This document shows, in pieces, positions 42,235 to 50,945 of a stretch of DNA of 64,000 bases. The notes beneath the pieces are model-generated. The model made no database searches. It worked only from the letters and a program-made list of their open reading frames with translations, and was not told where the DNA came from. The translations under genes were made by a program, and so were the position numbers. How positions within the stretch are numbered: position 1 is the stretch's first letter; every line of letters begins with the position of its first letter. Source of the stretch: Shinella sp. XGS7 (lineage in GTDB: Bacteria > Pseudomonadota > Gammaproteobacteria > Burkholderiales > Burkholderiaceae_C); contig NZ_CP084758.1 in NCBI RefSeq assembly GCF_020535565.1, forward strand, positions 3,795,001 to 3,859,000, in the 5' to 3' direction.

Positions 42235-43320
42235 TCAGACGCTCAAGGCCGCAGCATGGCGGGCCTGGTGCTCGTCCACATGGCGGGCCACACCGGAACG
42301 GGCCTCGGTGGCCAGGGCCGCGACCTCGGCGGGGCTCAGGCTCTTGAGCTTGTGGTCGGACCAGATCTGGCGCCAGCGGCGCGAGCCGGCCGCGCCATTC
42401 CACAGGCCCAGGGCATGGCGCATGGCTGTGGCCCAGGAGCGGCCCTGCGCCTGCGTGGCGCTCAGATACTCGACCCAGGCGGCTTCCACCGCCTCACGCC
42501 CGGCCTGGGCCGTGGCCGGATCGGCCTGGCCGAAGAAGCGCGAGTCCCACTGCGCCATCTGCCAGGGCTCGTGATAGGCCTGGCGGCCCACCATCACGCC
42601 GTCCACATGCTGGAGCTGCTCGGCGATCTCGGCATCGGTCTTGAGGCCGCCATTGATCACGATGGTGAGCTGCGGAAACTCGCGCTTGAGCCGGTGCACC
42701 AGCTCGTAGCGCAGCGGCGGGATCTCGCGGTTGTCCTTGGGCGAAAGGCCTTGCAGCCAGGCATTGCGGGCATGGACGATGAAGACCTCGCAGCCGGCCT
42801 CGGCGATGGTGCCCACGAAGTCACGCACAAAGTCGTAGCTCTCGATCTTGTCGATGCCGATGCGGTGCTTCACCGTCACCGGAATGCTCACCGCATCGCG
42901 CATGGCCTTCACGCCATTAGCCACCAGCTGGGGCTCGGCCATCAGGCAGGCGCCGAAAGCGCCCTTCTGCACCCGCTCGCTGGGGCAGCCGCAGTTCAGA
43001 TTGACCTCGTCATAGCCCCAGCGCTCGGCCAGCTTGGCGCAGGCGGCCAGATCCTCGGGCTCGCTGCCGCCCAGCTGCAGGGCCACGGGATGTTCTTCCG
43101 GGTTGAAGTCCAGATGACGGCCCTGGTCGCCGTGCAGCAGGGCGCCGGTGGTCACCATCTCGGTGTACAGGCGCGTGTGGCGGGTGAGCAGGCGGTGGAA
43201 GTAGCGGCAGTGGCGGTCGGTCCAGTCGAGCATGGGCGCCACGGAGAGGCGCCAGGGCGACGCAGACGACGGCTGGGCCGCGGCGGCTGCATCGGATCGA
43301 TCAGAGGGCAGGAAACTCAT
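42235..43320 (-). CDS. dusA: tRNA-dihydrouridine(20/20a) synthase DusA
   Basis: A 361-residue FMN-dependent enzyme that reduces uridine 20/20a in the tRNA D-loop. It shows SVAPMLDWTDRHCRYFHRLL, YTEMVTTGALL, VALQLGGSEPEDL, the active-site Cys in NLNCGCPSERVQKGAFGACL, VTVKHRIGID and VHARNAWLQGLSPK. The ATG at 43320 leaves a short disordered Ser/Ala N-terminus. ogt lies directly downstream. Confidence 0.95.
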   Translation of the reverse strand: MSFLPSDRSDAAAAAQPSSASPWRLSVAPMLDWTDRHCRYFHRLLTRHTRLYTEMVTTGALLHGDQGRHLDFNPEEHPVALQLGGSEPEDLAACAKLAERWGYDEVNLNCGCPSERVQKGAFGACLMAEPQLVANGVKAMRDAVSIPVTVKHRIGIDKIESYDFVRDFVGTIAEAGCEVFIVHARNAWLQGLSPKDNREIPPLRYELVHRLKREFPQLTIVINGGLKTDAEIAEQLQHVDGVMVGRQAYHEPWQMAQWDSRFFGQADPATAQAGREAVEAAWVEYLSATQAQGRSWATAMRHALGLWNGAAGSRRWRQIWSDHKLKSLSPAEVAALATEARSGVARHVDEHQARHAAALSV

Positions 43321-43394
43321 GGACGGACTGGTGAACGGCTGCGGGAGCAAAACCGCTATTGTCCCAGCTTGGCAGCCTCCTGCCCGAAAACCCC

Positions 43395-43793
43395 CTAGCG
43401 GCCCGCCGCCGGCAGGGAGCGCAGCAGGCGCAGACCCAGCAGGGTCAGGAAGAACAGGGCCAGCACGCCGAAGAACCACAGCACCCACAGCAGGGGCGTG
43501 AGCCAGCCCAGCGCCTCGCCCAACCAGGGCAGGCTGGAGCGACCCAGGTCCAGCAGCCAGCTCAGGCTTTGCTGCAGATTGCGTAGCAGGGTTTCATCCA
43601 CCCAGAAGGCCATCCAGGGCGGCAGCTGCCAGGCGGCGGCCGCTTCACCCAGGCGCGCGGCATCCCCGCTGGCCAGGGCGTGAGCGGCCCAGTCCAGCAG
43701 GGCACCCATCAGGCCCAGCCCCCCGCTCCACAGCAGGACGAGAAAGCCGAACAGGCTCCAGATACCAACGCGCCAGCTGCTGGACAGCTTCAT
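43395..43793 (-). CDS. Hypothetical membrane protein
   Basis: A 132-residue Trp- and Leu-rich protein. It has a first transmembrane helix (about residues 10-35), an amphipathic middle segment and a C-terminal helix (LLWVLWFFGVLALFFLTLLG). The start MKLSSSWRVG at 43793 has AGAGG upstream. I know no family. It lies between dusA and an MFS gene; both neighbours are on the same strand. Confidence 0.6.
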   Translation of the reverse strand: MKLSSSWRVGIWSLFGFLVLLWSGGLGLMGALLDWAAHALASGDAARLGEAAAAWQLPPWMAFWVDETLLRNLQQSLSWLLDLGRSSLPWLGEALGWLTPLLWVLWFFGVLALFFLTLLGLRLLRSLPAAGR

Positions 43794-43884
43794 GACTACA
43801 CCTCTTTGTTCATGGACAGGAAGGGGGCTAAACCCCCGAGGCCCCGAGCTTAGAGAGGTGCTCAATCCATAAAAAGCAGATTAT

Positions 43885-45246
43885 TCAAACGCCGCGTTTC
43901 GACAAACTCGAAGAAACGTTCTCCCCGGCCACGCCGCCGAAGAGCTCGGGATGGCGCCGCGCGTACCAGCCCTTGGCCGCCTCGTGGTCCAGGCTCATCA
44001 GGGTGCGGAAGTCCGGCACCAGCAAAAAGCCCAGGGCGCTGAGCGCCGCCATCAGGCCGAAGAGCAGATAGACCTGGCTCACCGCCAGATGCAGCAGGGC
44101 CAGGCCGGCCAGGGCCGGGCCGGCGGCCGCGGCGATGTTCAGGGTCATCATGCCGGCCGCGCTCAGCCGGGCGCGAAAGTGGGCGGGGATGGCCAGCATG
44201 CGCTGGGTCTGGCCCACCAGCACGCCGCAGGAATTGGCCAGGCCCACGAAGAACAGAGCCGCCACCAGGAGCGGCCCCTGCTCCGTGGCACCGGCCAGGG
44301 CCAAGCCCAGGCCCTGGGCCATGGTGGCGCCAATGCGCGTGGCATAGCGACCGATGCGCGCTGCCACCCAGGCCGAGCCGCCCAAAGCGCCCAGCAGCAT
44401 GCCCAGGGACAGGCCCGTCTCGGCCGCGCCCAGCCAGGCGCCCGAGAGCCCCAGCGACTGCACCTTGAGCGGCACCAGCATCGTGAAGGCCGGCACCATG
44501 AAGAGCACGCTGACGAAGTTCACCAGGGTCCAGCCCCGCTCCAGCGGCATGGTCCAGCACACGCGCAGGCCGGCCTGCAGATCGCGCCGCCAGGCTTTCA
44601 GGCCGCGCTCCTCGCCATGCCCGGCGCGCGGCGGCATGCCGCCGGGCAGGCGCCGCGCCAGCAGCGCCGCCGAGAGCAGCAGGCCGCACTGCAGCCACAG
44701 GGCCAGGCCGGTGGACCAGCTCAGGGCCAGCCCGCCCAGCGCCGGCCCCAGCACCCGGCCGAGGGACTGGGCGCTGCGCTGCAGGCTCAGGGCCTCGGGC
44801 AGGCGCTCGGCGCTCACCATCTCGCCCGCGATGTTCAGGATGGCCGGCGCCACCAGGCCGGCGGCCAGGGCGCTGACCAGGGCCGTGGCCAGCACCCAGC
44901 CCAGGTGATAGTGACCCAGGCTCGCCGGGCTGGCCAGCAGGGCCGCGGCCAGGGCATAGAGCAGCAGGCCGGCCACGATGAGCCCGCGCTTGGGCCGCCG
45001 GTCGCCCAGGGGCGCGAGGGCCGGCATCACGAAGAACAGCAGGGCCGAGACCGTAAAACCATAGGCCGCCAGATCATGCGCCCCACCCTGCCCTGCAATC
45101 CACCAGGGCACGGCCACCGCGCCCACCATCAGGGCCAGCAGGTTCAGCACCTCACTGATCAGCAGGGCGCGGAACGGCAGGCCCAGCGAGTCCACGCGCT
45201 GGCGCCAGTTCCCCAGGGACTGCTGCATGGCCGCCGCCGGTCTCAT
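43885..45246 (-). CDS. MFS transporter, probable exporter
   Basis: A 453-residue protein with about twelve helices. The loop between helices 2 and 3 has the MFS-type APLGDRRPKRGLIVAGLLLY. The region ILNIAGEMVSAERLPEALSL and RSAQSLGRVLGPALGG is typical of the EntS-like MFS_3 group of drug or siderophore exporters. No siderophore genes are nearby. The start could be 45246 or MQQSLGNW at 45228. Confidence 0.88.
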   Translation of the reverse strand: MRPAAAMQQSLGNWRQRVDSLGLPFRALLISEVLNLLALMVGAVAVPWWIAGQGGAHDLAAYGFTVSALLFFVMPALAPLGDRRPKRGLIVAGLLLYALAAALLASPASLGHYHLGWVLATALVSALAAGLVAPAILNIAGEMVSAERLPEALSLQRSAQSLGRVLGPALGGLALSWSTGLALWLQCGLLLSAALLARRLPGGMPPRAGHGEERGLKAWRRDLQAGLRVCWTMPLERGWTLVNFVSVLFMVPAFTMLVPLKVQSLGLSGAWLGAAETGLSLGMLLGALGGSAWVAARIGRYATRIGATMAQGLGLALAGATEQGPLLVAALFFVGLANSCGVLVGQTQRMLAIPAHFRARLSAAGMMTLNIAAAAGPALAGLALLHLAVSQVYLLFGLMAALSALGFLLVPDFRTLMSLDHEAAKGWYARRHPELFGGVAGENVSSSLSKRGV

Positions 45247-45389
45247 GCGTGCGCCGGGCGGACCGGTCCCAGGCTGGTGTGGATGATCAAGACATGGCCC
45301 CCGCGGCTGAAAGTGTTGTGAGCCACTCTAGCGCAGGCGGGGGGACGCGGCCGGCCCCTCTCGCGGGGGAGTGACGCCGCCGCAGAGAC

Positions 45390-46523
45390 TCAGGCCAGAT
45401 CGCGCAGCGGATGCTGCTCGGCGCGCCAGGGGCTCTCGAAGAAGGCCTGCACCATGGCGGGCGTCACGTCCTCGATGCGAGCCGGGTTCCAGCGCGGCGC
45501 GTGGTCCTTGTCAACGGCCAGGGCACGGATGCCTTCCACCGTCTCGGAGGCAGCGCCGGGGCGCAGCGTGAAACAGCGGTGCACCAGATCGCGCTCCATG
45601 CGCAGGTCTTGGGCCAGGCTGAGCCGGCGGGCGCGCCGCACCTGCTCCAGGGTCACCGCCATCATCAGGGGCGAGCGCTTCTTCAGCGCGGCCAGGGTCT
45701 CGCGGGCCCAGGCGTCATCGGCCGCGGCCAGCGAGGCCATGATCTCGGCCACGCCGGGCTGGGAGAAATGCTGGTCGATGCGGGCGCGCAGGTCCAGGTA
45801 GTCGGGAGCGGGGGCCAGGTCGGCGCGCTCCATCACCTCGGCCACCACATGCTCGGCGCTGGGCTGCTCACCATGGCGGAAGGCCTCGACGATGGCCGGC
45901 AACTCGCTGCTCTTGACGAAGACATCCCCCAGGCCCAGGGCGATGGCATCGCCCGCGCCGATGGGCTGGCCGGTCAGGGCCAGCCATTCGCCGGCATGGC
46001 CGGGGCACTGGCCCAGGAACCAGCCGCCGCCTACGTCGGGGAAGAGGCCGATATTGGTTTCGGGCATGGCCAGCTTGCTGTGCTCGGTGAGCACGCGCAG
46101 CTTGGAGCCCTGGCTGATGCCCATGCCGCCGCCCATCACCACGCCATCCATCAGGGCCACATAGGGCTTGGGATAGTGGTGAATCAGGTGGTTGAGCGCG
46201 TATTCCTCGGTGAAGAAGGCTTCCAGCGCGGCCGCGGCCTCGGGGGTGCCGGCCGTGGCGCTCTGGTGGAAGAAGCGGATGTCGCCACCGGCGCAGAAGG
46301 CGGCCGGCTTGCCCTCGCGGCCGGCGCCCAGCACCACCACGGCCTGGATGGCCGGGCTGGCGGCCCAGTGCTTGAGCAGGGCCGTGATGTCGCGGATCAT
46401 GGCCAGCGACAGGGCATTGAGCGCGTTGGCGCGATTCAGGGTGATCAGGCCCAGGCAGCCATTGACCTCGGCCAGGATCTGGCCGTCGGACTGCAGGGCG
46501 GGAATCAGGGCGGCGGAACTCAT
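45390..46523 (-). CDS. Enoyl-CoA hydratase/isomerase family, 3-hydroxyisobutyryl-CoA hydrolase-like
   Basis: A 377-residue crotonase-fold protein. The oxyanion-hole segments are AFCAGGDIRFFHQSA and DGVVMGGGMGISQGS, and the active-site acid is in MPETNIGLFPDVGGGWFLG. Length and the long C-terminal helical domain fit 3-hydroxyisobutyryl-CoA hydrolase of valine breakdown rather than a 260-residue hydratase. The start at 46523 leaves an in-frame longer ORF that runs into the EamA gene and is rejected. The EamA gene ends 30 bases upstream. Confidence 0.88.
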   Translation of the reverse strand: MSSAALIPALQSDGQILAEVNGCLGLITLNRANALNALSLAMIRDITALLKHWAASPAIQAVVVLGAGREGKPAAFCAGGDIRFFHQSATAGTPEAAAALEAFFTEEYALNHLIHHYPKPYVALMDGVVMGGGMGISQGSKLRVLTEHSKLAMPETNIGLFPDVGGGWFLGQCPGHAGEWLALTGQPIGAGDAIALGLGDVFVKSSELPAIVEAFRHGEQPSAEHVVAEVMERADLAPAPDYLDLRARIDQHFSQPGVAEIMASLAAADDAWARETLAALKKRSPLMMAVTLEQVRRARRLSLAQDLRMERDLVHRCFTLRPGAASETVEGIRALAVDKDHAPRWNPARIEDVTPAMVQAFFESPWRAEQHPLRDLA

Positions 46524-46552
46524 GCCAACTCCATCAGACTTCTTGTTGTGGT

Positions 46553-47443
46553 TTACCGACCGGCCCGCAGGCCGAGGATCTCGTTGCCCACCAGGGCGGC
46601 CAGCACCATAGCACCTCCGGCCAGGGCGGCGGAAGACGGGGCTTCCCCCGCACCCAGCCAGGCCCAGAGTACCCCGAAGATCACCTCCAGCAGACCCAGC
46701 AGGGCGATCTCCGGCGCCGGCAGCACGCGGCTGAGTTGCACCACGATCAGGCAGGGCAAGGCCAGCTGGAACACGCCCAGGCCGGCCAGCAGGCCCAGAT
46801 CGTGCCAGCCGGCCTGCAGCGGCCAAGCCAGCGGCAGGGTGAGCGCGCAGGAGATCAGCGCGCCCAGCAGCACGGCCAGCAGCATGTCGGGCGCCGCAGC
46901 GCCCTCCTCCGCCGCGCCGCGGCGGTGGCTGTGCTGCAGCAAGGTCCAGTTGGTGGCCGCGACCAGGGGCACGGCAAAGGCGATGGCCATGCCGGCCAGG
47001 GCCTGGCCGCCACCGCGCATCTCGTGGCCGAACATCCAGGCGATGCCGGCGCTGCCCAGCGCAATCGCGCCCCAGGTGCGTGCCGGCAGGCGGTGATGCA
47101 GGAAAAGCCGCGCAAACAGGGCCGTGAGCAGCGGGCCCAGGGACATGGTGACCAGCACATTGGCCACCGAGGTCTGGGTCAGGGCCAGCATGAAGGCCGT
47201 GAACATGGTGGCCCAGCACAGGCCCGAGATCCAGACCGGCCGCCCCGCCGCGCGCAACTGCCCCCACAGGGCCGGGCCGCGCATCCAGGCCAGGGCCAGC
47301 GCCAGCGCCAGGGCGTTGAAGCCGCTGCGCCAGAAGGTGATCTCGAAGCTGCGCGCCGCCTCCAGGTGGCGCGAGACCACGCCGGCCGTGCTCCACAGCA
47401 GGGTGACCGCAATCATCAGGAGAACCGCGCGACTGTGCTTCAT
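46553..47443 (-). CDS. DMT-superfamily (EamA) transporter
   Basis: A 296-residue protein with ten helices in two EamA repeats. It begins MKHSRAVLLMIAVTLLWSTA and shows SVANVLVTMSLGPLLTALFA and PAPEIALLGLLEVIFGVLWA, both diagnostic. The internal start at about 47443 is preferred because the longer frame (to 47506) adds a Pro-rich stretch without an RBS. Substrate unknown. It is co-directional with the acyl-CoA hydrolase gene. Confidence 0.86.
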   Translation of the reverse strand: MKHSRAVLLMIAVTLLWSTAGVVSRHLEAARSFEITFWRSGFNALALALALAWMRGPALWGQLRAAGRPVWISGLCWATMFTAFMLALTQTSVANVLVTMSLGPLLTALFARLFLHHRLPARTWGAIALGSAGIAWMFGHEMRGGGQALAGMAIAFAVPLVAATNWTLLQHSHRRGAAEEGAAAPDMLLAVLLGALISCALTLPLAWPLQAGWHDLGLLAGLGVFQLALPCLIVVQLSRVLPAPEIALLGLLEVIFGVLWAWLGAGEAPSSAALAGGAMVLAALVGNEILGLRAGR

Positions 47444-47554
47444 GGATGGCAGAGCGCCCCCGGGGAAAGCGGGGGCGCTGGAGGGTGGTTCAGGCGAGCG
47501 GCGCATCCCTTTCGGGACGCGCCGGCCGGGCCGGATGGACCCGGCTCAGCTTCA

Positions 47555-49381
47555 TCAGCCGCCGCGGGCCGCGCGCTTGCGCTCGTTTTCCGACAGGTGG
47601 CGCTTGCGCAGGCGCACGCTCTTGGGCGTGATCTCGACCAGCTCGTCGTCGTCGATGAAGTCCACACCGTACTCGAGCGTCAGCTCGATAGGCGGCGTGA
47701 TCTTGATCGCGTCTTCCTTGCCGCTGACGCGGAAGTTGGTCAGCTGCTTGGTGCGGGTGGCGTTGACGACCAGATCGTTGTCGCGGCTGTGGATGCCCAC
47801 GATCATGCCCTCGTACACCGGATCGTTCGGCTTGACGAACATGCGGCCGCGGTCGTCCAGCTTGCCCAGGGCGTAGGTGAAGATCTCACCATCGTCCATG
47901 GAGAGCAGCACGCCGTTGACGCGGCCGCCGATCTCGCCCTTGTAGGGCTGGTAGTCGTGGAAGATGGAGGAGATCAGGCCCGAACCGCGGGTCAGGTTCA
48001 TGAACTCGTTGGAGAAGCCGATCAGGCCACGGGCCGGGATGCGGTATTCCAGGCGCACGCGGCCATGGCCGTCCGGCTCCATGTTCAGCATCTCGCCCTT
48101 GCGCAGACCCAGGGCCTGCATCACGCCGCCCTGGTGCTCTTCTTCCACGTCGGCGGTGACCAGTTCCATGGGCTCGCACTTGACGCCGTCGATGTCCTGG
48201 AACATCACGCGCGGCTTGGAGACGGCCAGCTCGTAGCCCTCGCGGCGCATGTTTTCCAGCAGGATGGTCAGGTGCAGTTCACCACGGCCGCAGACCTCGA
48301 AGATGCCGTCTTCATCGGTCTCCTTCACGCGCAGGGCCACGTTGTGCTGCAGCTCCTTTTGCAGGCGGTCCCAGATCTGGCGGCTGGTGACGAACTTGCC
48401 TTCGCGACCGGCCAGGGGGCTGGTGTTGACGCAGAAGTTCATGGTCAGGGTGGGCTCGTCCACCTTGAGCATGGGCAGGGGCTGGGGATTGGTCGGGTCG
48501 GTCACGGTCACGCCGATGCCGATGTCCTCGATGCCGTTGATCAGCACGATGTCGCCGGGGCCGGCCTGCGTGGTCTGCATGCGGTCCAGACCCTGGAAGG
48601 TCAGCACCTGGTTGATGCGGCCGTTGACGCTCTTGCCGCCGGGGCCTTCCACCACGGAGACCTGCATGCCGGGCTTGATGGTGCCCTGGCTGATGCGGCC
48701 CACGCCGATGCGACCCACGAAGGTGGAGAAGTCCAGCGCCGAGATCTGCAGCTGCAGCGGGGCGGCAGGGTCACCCTTTTGCGAGGGCACATGCTTCAGG
48801 ATGGTGTTGAACAGGGCCGACATGTCGGGGCCCCACTGCTCGCCCGGCGCCCCCTCTTCCAGCGAGGTCCAGCCGTTGCGGCCCGAACCGTAGAGGATCG
48901 GGAAGTCGAGCTGCTCGTCGGTGGCGTCGAGATTGGCGAACAGGTCGAAGACCTCGTTCAGCACTTCCTCGTGACGGCCGTCCGGACGGTCGATCTTGTT
49001 GATGGCGACGATGGGCTTCAGGCCGACCTTGAGAGCCTTGCCGACCACGAACTTGGTCTGCGGCATCGGGCCTTCCGAGCTGTCGACGAGAACGATCGCG
49101 CCGTCCACCATCGAGAGGATACGCTCCACTTCGCCGCCGAAGTCGGCGTGGCCGGGCGTGTCGACGATGTTGATGCGAACGCCCTTCCATTCGACCGAGG
49201 TGGCCTTGGCGAGAATGGTGATGCCGCGCTCTTTTTCGATGTCGTTCGAGTCCATGACGCGTTCGGCGACGCGCTGGTTTTCACGGAACGAGCCGGACTG
49301 CTTCAGAAGCTCGTCGACGAGCGTGGTCTTGCCATGGTCGACGTGCGCGATGATCGCGATATTGCGAATCTGCTTACTCAT
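47555..49381 (-). CDS. typA: Ribosome-associated GTPase TypA/BipA
   Basis: A 608-residue translational GTPase that supports 50S assembly and growth at low temperature. The G domain has IIAHVDHGKTTLVDELL (G1), VDTPGHADFGGEVER (G3) and AINKIDRPDGR (G4). It is chimeric. Roughly the first 165 residues (about 48885-49381) carry rhizobial residues such as LAKATSVEWKGVRINIVDTP and SEGPMPQTKFVVGKALKVGL. From SGRNGWTSLEEGAPGEQWGP on, the protein is betaproteobacterial. It is the last gene of the nusA-infB-truB cluster, 32 bases after truB. Confidence 0.96.
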   Translation of the reverse strand: MSKQIRNIAIIAHVDHGKTTLVDELLKQSGSFRENQRVAERVMDSNDIEKERGITILAKATSVEWKGVRINIVDTPGHADFGGEVERILSMVDGAIVLVDSSEGPMPQTKFVVGKALKVGLKPIVAINKIDRPDGRHEEVLNEVFDLFANLDATDEQLDFPILYGSGRNGWTSLEEGAPGEQWGPDMSALFNTILKHVPSQKGDPAAPLQLQISALDFSTFVGRIGVGRISQGTIKPGMQVSVVEGPGGKSVNGRINQVLTFQGLDRMQTTQAGPGDIVLINGIEDIGIGVTVTDPTNPQPLPMLKVDEPTLTMNFCVNTSPLAGREGKFVTSRQIWDRLQKELQHNVALRVKETDEDGIFEVCGRGELHLTILLENMRREGYELAVSKPRVMFQDIDGVKCEPMELVTADVEEEHQGGVMQALGLRKGEMLNMEPDGHGRVRLEYRIPARGLIGFSNEFMNLTRGSGLISSIFHDYQPYKGEIGGRVNGVLLSMDDGEIFTYALGKLDDRGRMFVKPNDPVYEGMIVGIHSRDNDLVVNATRTKQLTNFRVSGKEDAIKITPPIELTLEYGVDFIDDDELVEITPKSVRLRKRHLSENERKRAARGG

Positions 49382-49413
49382 GGGAGGCTCTTCTCAAAAA
49401 TCTTGGCGGTACA

Positions 49414-50382
49414 TCAGGCGCTCAGCAGGGACTGCACTTCCTGCGGGCTGAGCAGGCGGCCGGGAATCAGTTCACCGGCTTCAATCGACGCGCTGCCCAG
49501 CAGGGCCCGGGCTTGGGGTCCGTAGACCCGCACATGCGGCGCGTCGGCGGCTGAAACGCGGCGCCGCATGCCGTTGAGGAACTTGGCGGTGTCGTCCGCG
49601 TCCAGACGCAGCGACGGCCATTCCTCCAGCAGGCAGTCCGGGGGGCGCAGCATGGATTCGCGCTCCGTCTCGCTCATGGCGGCCAGGGCATCCAGGCTGA
49701 TCGCATCGCGCAATTGCACGGGGCCGCTGGCGGTGCGACGCAGCGCCGACAGATGAGCGCCGCAACCCAGCAGCTCACCCAGATCTTCGGCCAGGGTGCG
49801 GATGTACGTGCCCTTGCTGCAGCGCACGGCAATCTTCAGCGCCTCATGCTGCCAGTCCAGGATGTCGATCGCGTGAATCGTGATGCGGCGCGCGGGGCGC
49901 TCGATTTCCACGCCCTGGCGGGCATATTCGTACAGCGCCTTGCCCTCGTGCTTGAGCGCCGAGTGCATGGGCGGCACCTGATCGATCTCACCGGTGAGGG
50001 CAGCGCAGGCGGCCTCGATCTGCTCGCGCGTCAGCGCCACCGGGCGCTCGCGCAGGATCTGCCCTTCGGCGTCGCCCGTGCTGCTGGTCTGACCCAGGCG
50101 CAGGGTGGCCTCGTAGGCCTTGTCGGCATCCAGGCTGACCTGGCTGAACTTGGTGGCCGCACCGAAGCACAGGGGCAAGAGGCCGGTGGCCAGGGGGTCC
50201 AGCGTGCCGGTGTGGCCGGCCTTCTCGGCGCGCAGCAGCCACTTCACCTTCTGCAACGCGTCGTTGCTGGACAGGCCCAGGGGCTTGTCCAGCAGCAGCA
50301 CGCCATGCACCGGCCGGCGCTGGATGCGCTGACGCGGCGGGCGGGCCTCGGCGGTAACAGGGGTGGCGGGCGTGGCGTGCAT
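49414..50382 (-). CDS. truB: tRNA pseudouridine(55) synthase TruB
   Basis: A 322-residue enzyme that makes pseudouridine 55 in the T-loop of tRNAs. The catalytic Asp is residue 62 in GHTGTLDPLATGLLP. VHGVLLLDKPLGLSSNDAL at the N-terminus and CSKGTYIRTLAEDLGELLG are typical. A C-terminal PUA-like part follows. It lies 13 bases after rbfA, and both modify or assemble RNA in the translation operon. Confidence 0.96.
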   Translation of the reverse strand: MHATPATPVTAEARPPRQRIQRRPVHGVLLLDKPLGLSSNDALQKVKWLLRAEKAGHTGTLDPLATGLLPLCFGAATKFSQVSLDADKAYEATLRLGQTSSTGDAEGQILRERPVALTREQIEAACAALTGEIDQVPPMHSALKHEGKALYEYARQGVEIERPARRITIHAIDILDWQHEALKIAVRCSKGTYIRTLAEDLGELLGCGAHLSALRRTASGPVQLRDAISLDALAAMSETERESMLRPPDCLLEEWPSLRLDADDTAKFLNGMRRRVSAADAPHVRVYGPQARALLGSASIEAGELIPGRLLSPQEVQSLLSA

Positions 50383-50395
50383 GGCCGGTGGCTTG

Positions 50396-50785
50396 TCAGT
50401 CCTCGCGGCCTTCGTCAGAAGCCTCGTCGGCCGCGCGGTTGGCGTTGGCCTTGCTGATCAGGGCATTCATCTCGGCGGCACGCTCGGTGGTGCGGTCGAA
50501 GTGGAAATGCAGGGTCGGCACGGTGTGGATGGCCAGACGCTTGAACAGGCCGTTGCGCAGGAAACCGGCGGCCTCGTTCAGGGCCTCCTCGGTTTCCTGG
50601 GGCGAACCGACCAGCACCGAGAAATAGACCTTGGCATGCGCATAGTCGGGCGTGACCTCGACCGCGCTGATGGTGGCCATGCCGATGCGCGGATCCTTGA
50701 GCTCGCGGATCAGCTCGGCCAGATCGCGCTGGATCTGGTCGGCCACGCGGAAACCGCGGTTGGGAATTGCTCTCTTATGACGCAT
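50396..50785 (-). CDS. rbfA: Ribosome-binding factor A
   Basis: A 129-residue KH-type protein for late 30S maturation and 16S rRNA 5' processing. The N-terminal [20 protein letters not shown], then [20 protein letters not shown] and [20 protein letters not shown] are diagnostic. A short acidic tail follows. Two hairpins lie between infB and this gene. Confidence 0.95.
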   Translation of the reverse strand: MRHKRAIPNRGFRVADQIQRDLAELIRELKDPRIGMATISAVEVTPDYAHAKVYFSVLVGSPQETEEALNEAAGFLRNGLFKRLAIHTVPTLHFHFDRTTERAAEMNALISKANANRAADEASDEGRED

Positions 50786-50807
50786 GGTGTTTCAAAGCTC
50801 CAAATGC

Positions 50808-50837
50808 AAACCCCGCCTGAACTGCTAGGCGGGGTTT
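50808..50837 (-). terminator. Attenuator-like hairpin between infB and rbfA
   Basis: Perfect 11-bp arms AAACCCCGCCT / AGGCGGGGTTT with an 8-base loop. On the minus strand the RNA continues TTTGCATTT, a weak U-tract just before the rbfA start. It may reduce rbfA-truB-typA expression relative to infB. Confidence 0.6.
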
Positions 50838-50887
50838 CGACCAAGCCACGCCCCGCCGAAAAACCGCCCCGATGCTGCAGGCGGCGC

Positions 50888-50923
50888 CCCGGGGCCGCAA
50901 GACCAAGCTTGCGGGCTCCCGGG
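50888..50923 (-). terminator. Hairpin directly after infB
   Basis: Arms CCGCAAG / CTTGCGG, extended by flanking CCCGGG blocks, with a 6-base loop. There is no T-run. It may protect the infB mRNA end or help terminate. Confidence 0.45.
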
Positions 50924-50945
50924 TCAGGAGCGAAGCGAAGGGGGC

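Noticed and set aside
40457-42574. A 705-residue plus-strand frame opposite the helicase, ogt and dusA
   Set aside because: It covers three real genes with exact motifs on the other strand.
45390-47396. A 668-residue fusion of the acyl-CoA hydrolase with an upstream domain
   Set aside because: The N-terminal extension is an out-of-frame reading of the EamA gene; the real start is at 46523.
46736-49525. A 929-residue frame antisense to typA and the EamA gene
   Set aside because: Same reason. typA is unmistakable on the minus strand.
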